A stretch of DNA of 64,000 nucleotides from Onchocerca volvulus (GCA_000499405.2 HG738137.1:4216001-4280000); one strand, 5' to 3'. Shown: positions 1-13,606, counted from the first letter of the stretch. Program-made: numbers and translations. Notes: generated from the sequence alone by a model not told the origin.

Positions 1-3000
1 ATTTAAATTAAAATTCAGAGATTTGACTTTTCAGTTCTTAATTTCTACTGAATAAATTGCTTCAAGTAGAGTTATACTACGTGTGAAATCTCAAGAAATC
101 TCTTAGAATTTCATTGCTGCTAGAGAATCAATCATTTATTTCTACTTCACACCAATCTTTCGCTCTTTCTCGTAGATCTATCGTCAGCTCGGATATGAAA
201 ATTTCCATTAAATAATTTCTTTAATAGTTTTTCTTCGTTTTCAACAAATTTGAATATTGATGTAATACCTGATTGTAATAGAAGATTGAGAAAAAATGCT
301 GTGCTAAGGCCCAAATACAAATAGTAAGTTGTAGCAAACCGAGACAGAACGAAATTTGTGAGTTAAGATAGCGATGTCCCAAAATCTTGGAACTTTCATC
401 GCGAATCACCAGTAGCTTCATTAGCAGCTATCAGCTTGCATCTTTCATTGTTTTCTATAATTTTAGATAATCTAGGATTCATCGTATGATATGTTTTGCT
501 AAATAGTTTGGGAGGAATCTGTGTCATTATCAAAAGCAATTCATCTCTACATAGTTTGCTAAGATCTCGATTGATAAGATTTTGTGATAAATACTTGGTA
601 ACCTTTTGCAACATTTCGATTAGACTAATTTATATTCATTTACTGAACACCTCACTGGTTCATAAAAGGGCAAGCAAAATAAATTGATGAATGACAGATC
701 GAAGCAAATCATCATTTGGGAAGATACGAGGGTGCTAAGGTCAGATTATGGTACCATTAACTACCAGTCTTCCTTTAAATTTAACTATTATCAATAAAAA
801 CGGTCAAAGAAACAAACTGTTACATTTGTACTGCAAAAAGGCATCAGAAATTAGCAAAGAATGAAGAAAACACTTGGACAATGGTGCCAAGCAATAGATA
901 TTAGGCATTATGAGCTAAGGTTCGTTGCAGCAAAATGACGACAAGACAAGAAAAAGCCAAGAAATTTACATTTGATCTCTGAAGATACGATATATGAATA
1001 TTTAATTAGAGACAAATATGAATGAATAGAGTGACAAATCCTTCATTTCGACATTCAAAAGATGGCACCCAATTAGATGCACTTTACTGGCTTGTAAAAT
1101 TTGATCGATTTTTAACAAATTTGACGAATTTTCTATTTTGCCTGCATGCTTGTCTACCTCTACTATCTTGTTTAATTTGATTTTTGAACTGTGATTATAT
1201 GGTATGAAAGCCTAAAACTAACCTAATATATTGCAAAAATGAACTTTGTCCTAGTTTCGAGTTCATTTAGAGAATTATACTATGTTGAAAACAACTGTTG
1301 AAATGTGTCATTGAGATAAAAAATTGCCAAAAATTGCCAGAAAAAAACAATTTTCAAGTCTAATCCAATAATCGTGAAATGTCAATGAATCAAGTTTCTT
1401 TTCTATTCTGACTCGATAACCACAAGCAAAGGAAAACTCTTTCCAAGATATAAAACGATGGATCTGTTAAGTCGCAATTTAATTAACTGATAGAAGCCTC
1501 AACAGATGAATTTACTGAAGAGAAAAGAGTAAACAATGACGAGTCACTGAAGCAATCAAGGAAAAACAGTGTTGCTCAGATGAGCTGATAAATGAAAATG
1601 GAAATAAATCCATGAGAAACAAATTTCAGTTACAGTTTACCTGATTGATTAAATGAGACATGATTGATTAGTTTTGACGGTATTTATCGTTGCAAATGCC
1701 AATTTATGATAAAACTGTACAAATTATATTGGTGCATCAAACAAAGCCGAAATATCCCAGTAATAAAAAAATGAACGAAGTTGAAAGATTCTGATGCTGT
1801 AATTTTGAAACTGAATTAGGATAAAAAGTATTTTTAAAACAATTTTTTATCCTCATCCATCATGAACTTTAGAAGACTGAAACTAAGATCAGAATTGAGA
1901 TGATATGATATTCAGTTCCTTCCAATGACTGCTGATACCAACCTCATGATTAATATGTTCAAATCGTTCACAAGTTATGATATTGTTGATCAGAAAGCAA
2001 AGACGTTTTCTAAGTCTGTTTGAAATATTACCAGAAATTTGTCATTTGCTTGTTGTTAATACATTTGTTTTATTAGAATTTTTTATTGCTGCAAATCGTT
2101 GCATTATGTATCATTTTATGACATTTATGCTTCATTTACGAAGACTTCGAAACTATAAAAGAATAGATGATGAAGTAAATTATATGAGAAATGACTTGAT
2201 TGAAATTCATAAACGATAACTTCACTTCACATCGATTTCATTCATTCATATCGAAGATATCCAATTAAATAGTATCCAATAATAATTGATTTGTAACTGA
2301 TAAATACTCCAGAAGTTTTGCAGGTAAGTTAGCGCTACTTTGATTCATTTTTGGAGCAAAGAAACTACAAGCTTATACTAAAAGGCACCAGAACTTCCAT
2401 ACTCGATCTTACGATCATTGAGATATAGTTCACGCTGACTTGCTTATATGAATGTAAATGAACGAATGTGATCTAAAAAAGTTATTATCGTCCAGAAAAT
2501 TTTTCAATTTACTAGAAAAAGTTACCATTTAATTGCAAAGGTATTTCATCCAATTTTGAGCAAAAAAATGTTTGTGAGGTTTAAACCTGATTTTTATTAA
2601 AAAAAAAAAAAAAAACTGATTAAAGTTAAACAATAAAAAGCGGCTAATTAGTTAATGCTATTTGCTTCTAGAACTTTTAATATCATATTGAAAATTGAAA
2701 CACATGAGCACATTTAAACAGTGCAGCTTTTAATTATACATTTTTTTTTGCATGCGAAAATCATATTTCAGAAGTTAAATATATCCTAAGATATCGCTAT
2801 TTACCTGAAAGTTGAAAGAAAAAAGCATTCATTTAGTTCATAGTATCTTAGAACAAAATTTAAAATGAAGACTGATTAGACTGAGTTTCTAATTTAATTT
2901 ATGTAAAGGTTATGTGAGAGGAAGATAAATATCCGAAAAATTAAGCATTTTGAAAATTATAAGACGAAATCTCGGGTTTCATACGAACAGCTTATTTCAG

Positions 3001-6000
3001 AAATAGATAAACTTATTAATTGAGATAACAGAAAATCGTTAACGTCTAAGCTGAGAGAATTTGTGAAAAGAAAAAAAAGAGAGAGAGAGAGAATGTTAAA
3101 ATGCTACTGGGCCAAAGGTCACATAAGGTGATACCTGAAGATTAGTAGGTCGTTGTCGTATATTTACGCCTAATCAATTCGTTTCAACCTGTAAATCTAA
3201 CGTTGTTATGTTGGCTCGCAAAAGTAATTGTGTACTTTGCAATGTTGAACTTTGCTATTTAATAATAAAGCATATCCTTTGACAAGTATGTCCATACTGC
3301 CCATTATCTTAAAGCTTATTTTTCATTTTATCCTTTTGCCAATGATTTATTACTTGCTATTCATTCTACATTTGTTCAAGACTAAAGAAATTATTAGACA
3401 TTGCAAATTCAGTGGTTTCTTTTGTAAATTCAAAATTGATCATGAACTGACGATGACAATTTACAATATTGATCAAATATATATCCAGAACGTGAAAATC
3501 AATTAATTCAAAAAGTTTGAGGAAGGTAATGAGATGACAGATCAAATCAATGGAAGTTGACAGCAACGAATTACAAGCAGTCATCGAAACTAATTCTTTT
3601 ATCTTATAACAATAAGTTAACGAAAAACCTAGCATTAATTCTCTGCGATCATTTGCCATTAGAAAAATGAAAAAGTTTGATAAGATAAGCGGATTTAGTT
3701 TTTACTTCACAGCAATATTATCTATGATAAATCCACTTCCATCATTAATTGGTGTCGATTAACTGAATATATTCTTATGTAAACTTAATGATATTGATTC
3801 AGCTTGTAGATTCTTGCGCAAATTAAATATTAAAAGCGAGTTTTTTTTCAAAATTAAACAAATTGGAAAAGCGTATTGACTTATAAATGTAAAGATTCTT
3901 AAACTCGCAAAAACAACAATCGACGAGATCTACTGTGTAGCTGAGTTGTGGCAAAATGATATGGTTAACAATAATTATAAAATATTTGGAATAAGGAACT
4001 GGTCTGAAGTGAGGACAGGCAAAAGTTCTTTAGGAATTAGTATATCATTTGTTTACGATCAAATTTAGGAGATTTTTCTTGCATCAAATTTATTTTTCTT
4101 TTAAAAGAAATCTCGATTACATCATCAATGAATTGATTGACGTTTCGACTTTAGCATGTGGTAGTGGTTTAATATATCACTACATAACTAAATTGTTTAT
4201 ATCCAATGCAGCAACTGAAATATATTTTATGAAGACAATAATTTTGTTAGGTAAATAAGAGTTTTCTTTCATAATCAAATAAGTAAAATAAAATATTAGG
4301 TAAATAAGAGCCTTCTTTTAGTCTTCTTTCATCCAATGAAATACGCAGCATAAAAGAGTTGGGTTACTAAGCAATTTCAAAGACGACATGAAGAACTTAA
4401 TTACCGTTTTCAACACTCTTCAAGCATCCTACTAGTTAATTGCATTGATCCTTTCATTTAATCCTATAAAGTGTATCGTCGTTAAGGTTAATGATTTCTC
4501 CATCTATTGTTCCAAACGCTTCGAAGTCTCAATCAATACTTCACTACTAATTCAATTGATTTTCAACCAGGTGAGTGAAATCGATGAATTTGAATTGAAT
4601 AGGCAAACTTCACAGGAAATTTCATTTTTAGTTTCTAGTCGCCATCTATTCAATATGTCCTGATGACTCTGATATACTTTTTGAATGTTGTTATCATCAG
4701 TGAGAACATTATTGATGATAGTGCTAGCAAAAAGAGTAAAAGTTGCATGCTTTGTGCTTCAATTTGTGCTTCATTAATGCGATAATTCAATTTCAATTCA
4801 ATTTGTATCAAAATATATCCAAATCGATTAGTTAATAAAATCTGCTTCAATCCTATTGATCTTTTGAATAGTATAAAATCGAAATAACTCTTATTCAACT
4901 CCAACGAGCAAATGAAGAGTATCCGAAATCATTTCATTCAAAAGTTAGAAATAATAATGCAAAGAAAAAAATACCTTCTTGGTTTGTATGCTTCTGCCAT
5001 TATCAATTTGATTAAACAAGTAGACGGAAAATGCTGGTTGACAAGTAAAAAAAAAAAAGAAATAAGTCTTTGCTTGGCTGTTTCTTCCTTTTCCCTTCCT
5101 CTTTTTCTTACTTACAAGTGAGAACGAATCCATGCATAGTAATTAGCTTCATTAAAATATATGCCGTGGCACATTATTTTTGAAATGAATATTGAGAAAA
5201 AGTTCATTTCAGTCTGGCTCTGTTCTTCTACACACTTGTTATTACTAACTCTGTCTCAGTTCTTTTTGAGCCCAGCACCACATATGAGCATTTCAGTATA
5301 TCTAAGTTTGACCGGGCCTTTTTATATTATATCATGTGCCATACTGTGAAATAAGTGATCAAAATGGTTGATTATTTTGCAAAAATAATTTCTGTTTTGC
5401 TATTTTGTGAAGATTCATGTCATTGTAATGATGGGATTTTTTACTATTGAATTCGGATTGCTAAAATGGCAGTAAAAAAAAATTAGAATTTCATTGTATG
5501 GTAAAAAAAAAAGAAAAAAAGAATGTTTCGAAGCAAATAATGTTTAATAAAACTGTTGAAGTAAAAAGAGGACAAATCAGAAAGCAAAAACTGTTAAATT
5601 CTAACTTTATTCGGTCATTATATTTGACGAGAAATTGTCACTCTTCAAAATTTGATTTTTTGATTTTTTCGAAAAATTGAATTATTTTGCATAGAATTAT
5701 CAAGAAATCTTTAAAGATTTGATTTACATTCATGATATTTACCAATTTCATTAATAGGAAAATTGTTTTGAGTGCTAAAAAATTCTGTAATTTAATAAAA
5801 TTTATCATATTTGTGGGAACTCTTAAATATTTCCAAAAAACATAATTTGTATAATTGCTTAACCATTTTTTTTGGCATCATATTTTAAAAAAACATTTGT
5901 TTATTCTGATCTCTAGTCATATTTTTTTCATGCCATTGCATTACAAATAAATCAATAATATAAATATGTGATTTTGATAAAATATTGATATTCGCGTACG

Positions 6001-6114
6001 AGCAATAAAGCGATCGATTTTACATCATAAAGAGTTATCATCATTTTAGTAATACAGATTCACTGAAATTATTAGATCGTCAATGGTGATGCGAATGCCC
6101 CGATGATGTGACAA
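1..6114. other. AT-rich spacer, no recognised gene
   Basis: About 6 kb of AT-rich DNA with many in-frame stops. I see no protein family here. It holds short A/T runs, a GA dinucleotide run at about 3079-3092, and a short direct repeat at about 4251-4330 (two copies of a segment containing TAGGTAAATAAGAG). Two ORFs near 1977-2219 and 4650-5120 have somewhat protein-like composition, but neither has a family match that I can recognise. Confidence 0.6.
1977..2219 (+). CDS. hypothetical short ORF, 80 codons, possible relic
   Basis: Unrecognised. The ORF starts at ATG 1977 and ends at TAA 2217-2219. Composition is protein-like: a hydrophobic stretch in the middle (about residues 24-42, LLVVNTFVLLEFFIAANRC) is followed by a basic segment (HLRRLRNYKR) and an acidic/basic tail. 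This could be one membrane segment and a cytoplasmic tail of a decayed receptor-like gene, or chance. There is no clear splice site or neighbouring exon. Low confidence. Confidence 0.2.
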   Translation: MILLIRKQRRFLSLFEILPEICHLLVVNTFVLLEFFIAANRCIMYHFMTFMLHLRRLRNYKRIDDEVNYMRNDLIEIHKR

Positions 6115-6447
6115 TTGGGCGACATATATGACATATTGCCCCTTTATTTACGCATCTTCGCTTTCTTCAGAGTTTTAAATAAGACATTTTACATTGTATT
6201 TCAATCAATTTATCGTCTACGGACAAATCGGTACAACAAAGAAGCGGCACTTGATATTTTGATGAAACTCATATGCCATTCTCGAATCTCATTCGCATTT
6301 TTGATTGTATTGAAACATTGGCTTCGTCCTGAAAAAAATACTTCGGCAATGAATTGTGGAAATGACCAAAGAACAAACTGGACATTAAAACATGAGAAGT
6401 CGTATTCATTCAAATGCATGCATTTGTATGTGCATGAATCTAAACAG
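6115..6447 (+). CDS. candidate orphan exon (about 111 codons)
   Basis: An open frame of about 330 bases in a locally less AT-rich patch ends at a good donor, CAG|GTAAGA, at 6447/6448. The translation begins LGDIYDILPLYLRIFAFF and ends in HLYVHESKQ before the donor. I recognise no family. The opposite strand is also open for 83 codons, so the openness may only reflect base composition. No partner exon was found in frame. It is either an isolated exon of an unrecognised gene or a chance ORF. Confidence 0.25.
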
Positions 6448-6471
6448 GTAAGACACAACAATTCTTCATAA

Positions 6472-7680
6472 GCATTGTTTGATCAGAAATGAAAATACAG
6501 AGAGAATTGCGACGATGAATGTGGAAAAGGTCTTTTAATAAGGAAGAATATTAGAAAGAACATAGTTTGTTTGAGAATTCTGTCACTTTCCTAACTTTTT
6601 CCTCGTCTTTTCTCTTCTTGACTCTTCCACTTCAATTTGCTTTCTTCTCTTATCCAAATTTAAATATTCATAAACTACTTAATGTTAGCCCATTCTATTT
6701 CCTTCCAAATAATGGTGCTGTTGTTCATTTTTTATAAGTTACTTTTTTTCTTAATGCTTGAAAACTTGATATGAATAGTCGTTCATGTCTTTAGATTTTT
6801 ACTAGAAACGAACAATAAAACTTCTCAAACTATGTGGCCTGATTTCTAAACCACATTACATCTCTAAGCTGGAATATTGGCTTTAACTGCTGAATATTTC
6901 ATTTTTAGATATATTTGACAAATTTCATTTTATCAAAGTTTGAACATTTAAAAAATTAAAATAGAGTTATGTTTGCAAAGTTTTTGAATTAGATAAATAC
7001 CACACAAAACATACCTTCTGTCAAATTAAAGACACAGCGAGGGAGAAAGTGTTGATTCTCAATACTGAGTAATTTTATCCATTGCATGTATGATTAATTA
7101 TATTATTAATTATGCTAATTATAACCGAAGAAGACATCGTTTTTCGACTGTACTCCACATTTCTGATCATGATCAGGAATTGATGAACAACATAAAATGA
7201 CAGAAATATAAAACTGTTGATGTTCGAGCCTTAAGCCAAAAAGAGAATTGAGAAGTTGAAAGACTGCCTCTCTCCACTTTTTCTAATTATTTTACTTGTG
7301 TAACCGTTTCTCAAAAAGGATTTAAAGAACAGATGAAATCTTTCATTTATGAATTGATGATATCACTACTGCAGTTTATTTATTAATCTTTTGCTTCTTT
7401 AATCTCAACCGAACTTCAGCATTGACTTTTTGTGCTTGAAATATAAATACTAATTTCTTAAATAATCCGCAAATTTATCATGTCTTTCTCTTCATCTTTT
7501 CTTCTTTCCCAAAAAGTCCCTCCAAGAATTTTAGTTTTGTTTTAAAGTAATTTGACCAATGGATGAAAATTCCAACCATACTCATCCATATAAACTAAAA
7601 AAGATTTGAAAATGAGTCAAATTGAAAGCAAATGATTTAATGAATAAATTTTTACTTCTGTTAAACAAATAAATTGCTAG
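6472..7680. other. spacer, nothing recognised
   Basis: AT-rich DNA with pyrimidine-rich patches (about 6570-6660, 7260-7290 and 7480-7520). I find no gene. A perfect 16-bp palindrome, CAAATGCATGCATTTG, lies just upstream near 6411-6426, inside the candidate exon. Confidence 0.5.
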
Positions 7681-7762
7681 TCCAGGAACGGGTCATGGGT
7701 CACCACGAGTAAATGGTGAACATCAACTGCTTAACTATATTCACAGATGCTATCCTCAACAG
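7681..7762 (+). CDS. candidate internal exon, unknown protein
   Basis: This 82-base segment is bracketed by a splice acceptor (TTGCTAG|T at 7680) and a donor (CAACAG|GTGATT at 7762/7763). In one frame it reads PGTGHGSPRVNGEHQLLNYI and then HRCYPQQ, which looks like genuine protein sequence (G, P, H, C and Y rich, unlike its AT-rich surroundings). I do not recognise the protein. The next exon-like ORF (8085-8282) is not joined to it in frame by an obvious acceptor, so the gene may be decayed or split by more exons. Confidence 0.3.
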
Positions 7763-8084
7763 GTGATTATTAATTACATGAAATTCCTATAAGAAGAATT
7801 TGTGCAATTATGAATGGATTTTATTCAATTAATTCAGCGCAGTTTTTCAAGTCAATTGCAAAATAGTAAATATTCAATTAATTAATGTAATTTAATCTTC
7901 AGACAAAGTTTGCTGCAAACACCAAGTTTTAAAAAAGAATTAAATTCTGCAGGATTTATTTTAGATTTGTATTATTTTACATAACAAGTTTTTCATTCAA
8001 ATTACCATTATATTTAAAATAAAAATGTTGATCGACTTCATTTTTCTATTCCGTTTAACTGTCGAGCAGGCATCATCTTGCTAA

Positions 8085-8282
8085 ACTTCGGAAGTGCGGA
8101 AAAGCAGACCACTGACTTTAGATATGATGTATGTTTTGTTAGAGAAAATTATGATTAAACATGCCTTCGAACTGTTGAAAAAGCAAGCAATTGCGTTCAA
8201 TGACAATCGACGCAAGTTGAATTTAACAGTTTTGTCATCTTTGCTAGGAAAAGTCATAAAAAAACCAAGCAAGACTGATTAA
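8085..8282 (+). CDS. candidate last exon or relic, unknown protein
   Basis: Open frame of about 65 codons ending TAA at 8280-8282, reading TSEVRKSRPLTLDMMYVLLE and then a basic, helical segment ending in KKPSKTD. Composition is protein-like (K/R/L rich, amphipathic). A second short run at 8343-8417 (DIFFDEEEKVQQMMKYQLKK, then ELNQ and stop) is similar in style. Together with 7681-7762 these may be the 3' exons of a plus-strand gene just upstream of pyruvate kinase. The family is not recognised and frame continuity between pieces is not established. Confidence 0.25.
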   Translation, partial: TSEVRKSRPLTLDMMYVLLEKIMIKHAFELLKKQAIAFNDNRRKLNLTVLSSLLGKVIKKPSKTD

Positions 8283-8857
8283 ACTGTCAAATAACATATC
8301 CAATAAAATTAAAGAGAAGTTAAATTTAAAAATCAATTACAAGATATATTCTTCGATGAAGAAGAAAAAGTACAGCAAATGATGAAGTACCAACTCAAGA
8401 AGGAATTGAATCAGTAAAAGAGGATACCAGAACAATATTTTTCAACTCTAATCCTTCTATTTTTTGTGACAGTCTTTAAAAATAATCTCAATCTTCCAAC
8501 GGAAAGGCCTTTCTTACACATTAAAAAGTTTTGAATTGATCTGATTTCTATACTTTCTACTGAAACCTGATGAAATCCACTCGAAAAATATTTCAACAAA
8601 TATAATTGTAATGTGCAAAGGAAAATCTGTAACTCAAATTGGGTTGGAAAATTCCAAATGATTAAGATAAAGGAAAATATGAATATAAACATGACCTATC
8701 AAAATTCTTGAGTAATTCAAAATTTTGTTATCCATAACAACATATAGGACGAAGCAATGTTGCAATCTTTGTAATCCAATCAAAAAATAAACTATTATAT
8801 TTAGAACTATTATATTTAAATTAATCGTCATAAGGTAACTTAGAACTTTTATTTCAA

Positions 8858-11800
8858 ATGTTTATTTTATCAGTAGGCCTATCCGAGAAAGGATTAAAAT
8901 TTAGATCAACGGAGAAGCAGGAAGCATCGACAAATCTTATGCACAGATGCAAGATAGACATCCGTAATCAGCCACATGTCCAAAGAAAAACAGCTATCAT
9001 TTGTACCATTGGTATGGGTAATTTTATCAAGAAAATTCACTCTTTCCAATTTTCTGGCCCATTCCTTCCCAAGAAGTCATGTATTTTCAACTTATTTCGA
9101 TTCAACTTGACACAAGGACTTTGATTATCAATGATTATATTGCGCAATATAGCCAAGTTCCATTTGTGTCACAAGTCAACGTCAAGATCCAATAATTGAT
9201 TTGAGACAGAATGTCCGAACAAAAAATCAGAAAAACTATCCGGAATTATGAAATTATTTAATGTTTTCGCCGTATTTCTTCTCATTATTTTGCTCATCAA
9301 AAACATTAGTAGTATTAATAATCTATGCGCAGCATTGTTTAATTTTGAATTAATTTCAATTCCATTTCATGTGGGAATTGTAGGACCAGCTTGTGGAAGC
9401 GTGGATAAATTGAAAGATCTGATATCAGCAGGCATGAATATTGCTCGTCTTAACTTTAGCCATGGATCTCACGAGGTCTATATTAATAATTTCAATTTTA
9501 CAGCATTCCTCAGCTTCTTCTTATTCACAGAACTCAAGCTTGGAAATTGTTTAGGCAATTTCTCAGTGCTGTTGCAATTCTGATTGTAGCACTTGTCAAG
9601 CCAAAATTAATTATTTTTTTTTTTGCAGTATCATGAAAAAACGATAAAAAATGTACGCGAAGCAGTGCAAAGTTTTTCTAAAAAACCAGCAGTTGCAATT
9701 GCTCTGGACACAAAAGGGCCTGAGATTCGCACGGGACTTATAGACGGAGTAGGCTAAAATTCTTGGCAAATCTATTAAATGGCAGTCGAAATCGTTTTAT
9801 ACAAAATGTTGTTCTGCATTAGCAACCTTCGTTTGCCTTTGAATGATGCTAAAAGGACTGCCAAGGACTAAGGAAAAGTTCAGAAATATTCAAATCCTCA
9901 TTAATTTCAAGACGAGCAATAATGACCATATGGATAATGTTTTGGTTAGCTTAAAAGAAAGAAACTATCTGCAACAATTATTTAACTGTAAATAAGGACT
10001 CCTTAATTCTTAATTTTTTCAAGTCCGGTACGAAAGAAGTAGAACTGAAAAAAGGAGCAAAAATCAAGCTCACGACAGACAGCGCTATGGCTTCGAAATG
10101 CAGTGCTGATGTATTATATGTCGATTATCAGAATATGCCAAAAGTTCTGAAACCTGGCTCCCATGTATTCATCGACGATGGACTCATTTCACTAACAGTG
10201 GATAGCATCCGTATGAATCCTTATTCTACTGTCCAAAGATAAGAATTTCGGATGATGAGCGTCTAAAAAAGCCTGAAGGTTGCGAAGTTCGGTCAATTAA
10301 GCGCATAATTTGGCCTAACCTTTCATTAACTTTCGGACCCAAATTGTTATCAACCATATCAGCGTTGTTCAGTCAAACTTTCAATTTATCTCTTTAATTA
10401 GCATAATTTTAATGTAAATTATTAGTTGTCTTCATTTGGAATAGCCAAATAGTTATTCATTTCAGACGGAAAAGATATTATGTGTACGATCGAGAATGGG
10501 GGTAAATTAGGCAGCAAAAAAGGGGTCAACCTTCCTGGAACTAAATGTGATTTACCTGCCGTTTCCGAGAAAGATATTAAAGATTTGGAATTCGGTGTCG
10601 AACAGGTGCATATTTATGGAATTTCTCCAAGATTATCAACTCTTGACCTAATGATAATTTGTCTCTACAGGGTGTTGATATGATATTTGCATCATTTATT
10701 CGGAATGCTGATGGCGTGCATGCAATTAGGCGTATTCTTGGCGAGAAAGGGCGATTTATTAAAATTATAGCAAAGATTGAAAATCAGGAAGGCGTCGAAA
10801 AGTGAGCTAATTATTGTCAACTAACAATAAGCAGATAATATCAAATTCCCAACTGTTGAAATGAGTTGATTCGTAATCTTGTGCAATTCATTTGAACTGT
10901 AGTAAGATTCAGAATGTTCTGTTGCTGAGAAATGGAAAAAAATATGTTCTGAACGGCTTTTTAGCGCAGACGAGATAATCAAAGAAGCAGATGGACTGAT
11001 GGTAGCACGTGGGGATTTGGGTATCGAAATTCCCGCTGAGAAGGTATTTCTTGCGCAGAAAATGTTAATTGCACGTTGCAACGTGGTCGGGAAACCCGTG
11101 GTATGTGCTACTCAAATGCTTGAGTCAATGACCAAAAAACCAAGACCTACTCGGGCTGAAAGTAAGTTAATGTATTAAGGATAGCATTCAGTAGGCATAG
11201 TTCTTAAATATGAAGAAGAAAGCAAAAATTGAACTAAAGAATCCTAAAATATTGTCATTTTTGCCAATTGATGTTTTGTCATACTTGATGCAAGTTTTTG
11301 TTTCAGTAGTGTTGAAACTACTATATTTATTGCTCCAACCGTTGTGTTGATGGTAATCGATGAAAATAGCAATGATTTTTTGTATCATCAATTGCATATT
11401 GAAAAACTGACTTCAATTTTTTCGCAATCTAATTTGTTATCAAGCAGTGACTGGAAATTTAGGCAGCGATGTCGCAAACGCAGTGTTGGACGGGAGCGAC
11501 TGTGTTATGTTAAGCGGTGAAACGGCGAAAGGTGACTATCCCGTAGCAACACTAATGACAATGAGTAAGGTGAGTTTCAAGAGAACCGATACAAAAAATT
11601 GATCGATACTATCACTGATGGCAATGTCAAGTTTAAAATCATGCGTAACTTTTCGCATTTATTGAAAATGGGAAAATCACATAAGGTTAATTAGCGTTGA
11701 TTTTGCTTGTTTTAGATATGTCTTGAAGCAGAATCAACCATAAACTATCACGAACTTTTCCATGATACTCTTTCTTGCATCACTCGACCTCCAGATATCA

Positions 11801-12850
11801 CACATTCAATTGCGATTGGAGCTACTTCGGCAGCAATGTCATGCAATGCAAGCGCTATCATAATACTAACTACCACGGGACAGTAAGTATTTTGGAAATT
11901 CAATTTCTCCTAACTTTCTAAAAGACGTTAGATAAAAGAAAATACAAACATGAAATGAGAATATCTGAAAGTTCGACAGAAATCAGGACTTTCACAATTT
12001 TATTATAGCTTACTCACTTACAAGCAGTATCAATCATTGAGAACAATAAAACAATTTAAAATTTAAGTGATGAATTTTAGTTCCGCTAGTTTAGTGAGCC
12101 GTTATCGCCCTATGGTACCAATCATTGCAATAACCCGAGAAGAGCGAACTGCTCGACAAATGTATTTGTTTCGTGGTGTCCTTCCAGTGCATTATACCGG
12201 TTTGTTGATATGCTTTATTGATGAGTTAGATGGCGAAATGATTAGTTTCATCATATAAATAAAAAGCTTTCTTAATTTACTTTATCGGTGAATGACATGA
12301 TTAATATCGAACCCCAAATAATATAATTATTATGCTTGATCTCTTCGATATATCTCTTCGTGTTACTAATAATTTCATTATGCAGCTTTTGGAAATTGAT
12401 ATTTTCAGTAAAGAAGATACATATATCACTATTGCAGTACCAAAGAACGAGGATTGGAGGGCTGACATTGATTTGCGAGTGGCTTACGGCATGAAAGAAG
12501 GACAAGCCCGTGGTTTTATCAAGTCGAATGATTTGATCATCGTTATCACAGGATGGTCCAAAGGTATTTCTCACGACTATTGCTATTCAGAATAAGGAAA
12601 TTAGCCTTACAAAAGCGATCATACAAATTGATAATAAAAAAATATATGATTGTCTTCGTGATATTACAACAGCACCTGAAAGCACGTCAATAGAAAGTTG
12701 AAAGCAAATAGAAAAATTTTTACTTTAGAGAAATGATTTGAAAATTAGGAATTTATTATTTTTGATTGGATCGTGATAATTCTTACGCTTTTAATCAAAA
12801 TTATAGGATCCGGACATACGAATACAATGCGCATAATCAGAGTACCATGA
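8858..12850 (+). CDS. pyruvate kinase (12 exons)
   Basis: Converts phosphoenolpyruvate and ADP to pyruvate and ATP, the last step of glycolysis, in the cytosol. Exons by eye: 8858-9011, 9384-9475, 9629-9748, 10024-10210, 10466-10605, 10671-10801, 10965-11161, 11463-11569, 11716-11882, 12081-12199, about 12387-12563, 12807-12850 (TGA), giving about 545 residues, the usual length. Motifs in order: [40 protein letters not shown], the B domain, [10 protein letters not shown], the catalytic signature around [25 protein letters not shown], the regulatory C domain and a final [13 protein letters not shown]. The active-site lysine, Asp and Glu that bind metal and substrate are present. The start is the first in-frame ATG; upstream coding sequence is not excluded. 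The exon 10/11 junction is unresolved. AATAAA lies at 12907. Confidence 0.96.
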
Positions 12851-13188
12851 ATTGACACCAAGCTGATTGGGGTTTTTAATATCTGTCATTAGAAACACAT
12901 AATCGCAATAAAATGCTTCGCCAAATAGCAAACAAATTTTAAAAATCATTGAAAATTATTCGCTTATTCGCACTAATCAGATTGAATTTAAGTTTATTGA
13001 GTAGAAAATAAATGAAGCAATAATCCAAAGATACAACATCAAGCAGCAGAATAACAGTAAAACAGATAAAGTGATGTAATTATGGTAACTAACAACCTTC
13101 TTAGTGTGATTCCAAGCAATTACTAAACAATTAAAAATAAAACTTTTTTTATCGATATGTTTCAATTAACAAGTGAAAATGGATAAAT
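12851..13188. other. 3' flank of pyruvate kinase
   Basis: Short AT-rich spacer between the pyruvate kinase stop and the Helitron 5' end. It contains an AATAAA at 12907-12912, well placed to be the pyruvate kinase polyadenylation signal. Nothing else is seen. Confidence 0.6.
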
Positions 13189-13380
13189 CTATATAAATAA
13201 AAATGTAAATGCTACCTGTTACTTCGCAATTAACTCCTCAAGCTCTCCACCGATTTTTTTCAAACTTTGATACATCCTTGCATTCAAATAGGCGAGTGAT
13301 CTTAAGTAGACCTAATTACTTTTTTTCACGTGTCACGCACGTGACAACCAAAAATAAGTGAAGAGGCGGAGTTTATTGAT

Positions 13381-13606
13381 CCCGCCTTCCTTTTTTTCCC
13401 CCATTCTCATTCTTCCGCGCATCTCTCTAACAGTAACAATAGCTAGCCTTCCTTTTTTTCTCATTCTCCTGCTTCTCATCTCTCTAATAGTAATAACAGT
13501 TGGCCTTCCCTTTTTTCTCTCATTTTTACTCTCTAATAATAATAACAGTTCGCCTTCCTTTTTTCTCTCATTCTCCTTTTTCCGCGCATCTCTCTAACAG
13601 TAATAG
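13381..13606 (+). repeat. pyrimidine-rich tandem repeat, about 4 units of 50-60 bp
   Basis: Four imperfect units, each starting with a GCCTTCC(T)n run, continuing as TTCTCTCATTCTCC-like sequence and ending in TCTCTCTAAYAGTAAYARY. The strand is almost purely C/T apart from the unit ends. It lies between the Helitron 5' terminus and the helicase remnant. Confidence 0.8.

Noticed and set aside
9248..9583. 111-codon ORF with a signal-peptide-like start running into pyruvate kinase exon 2
   Set aside because: It reads through the intron before exon 2 and past its donor; the cytosolic pyruvate kinase N-terminus (KTAIICTIG) is encoded by the 8858-9011 exon and joins in frame.
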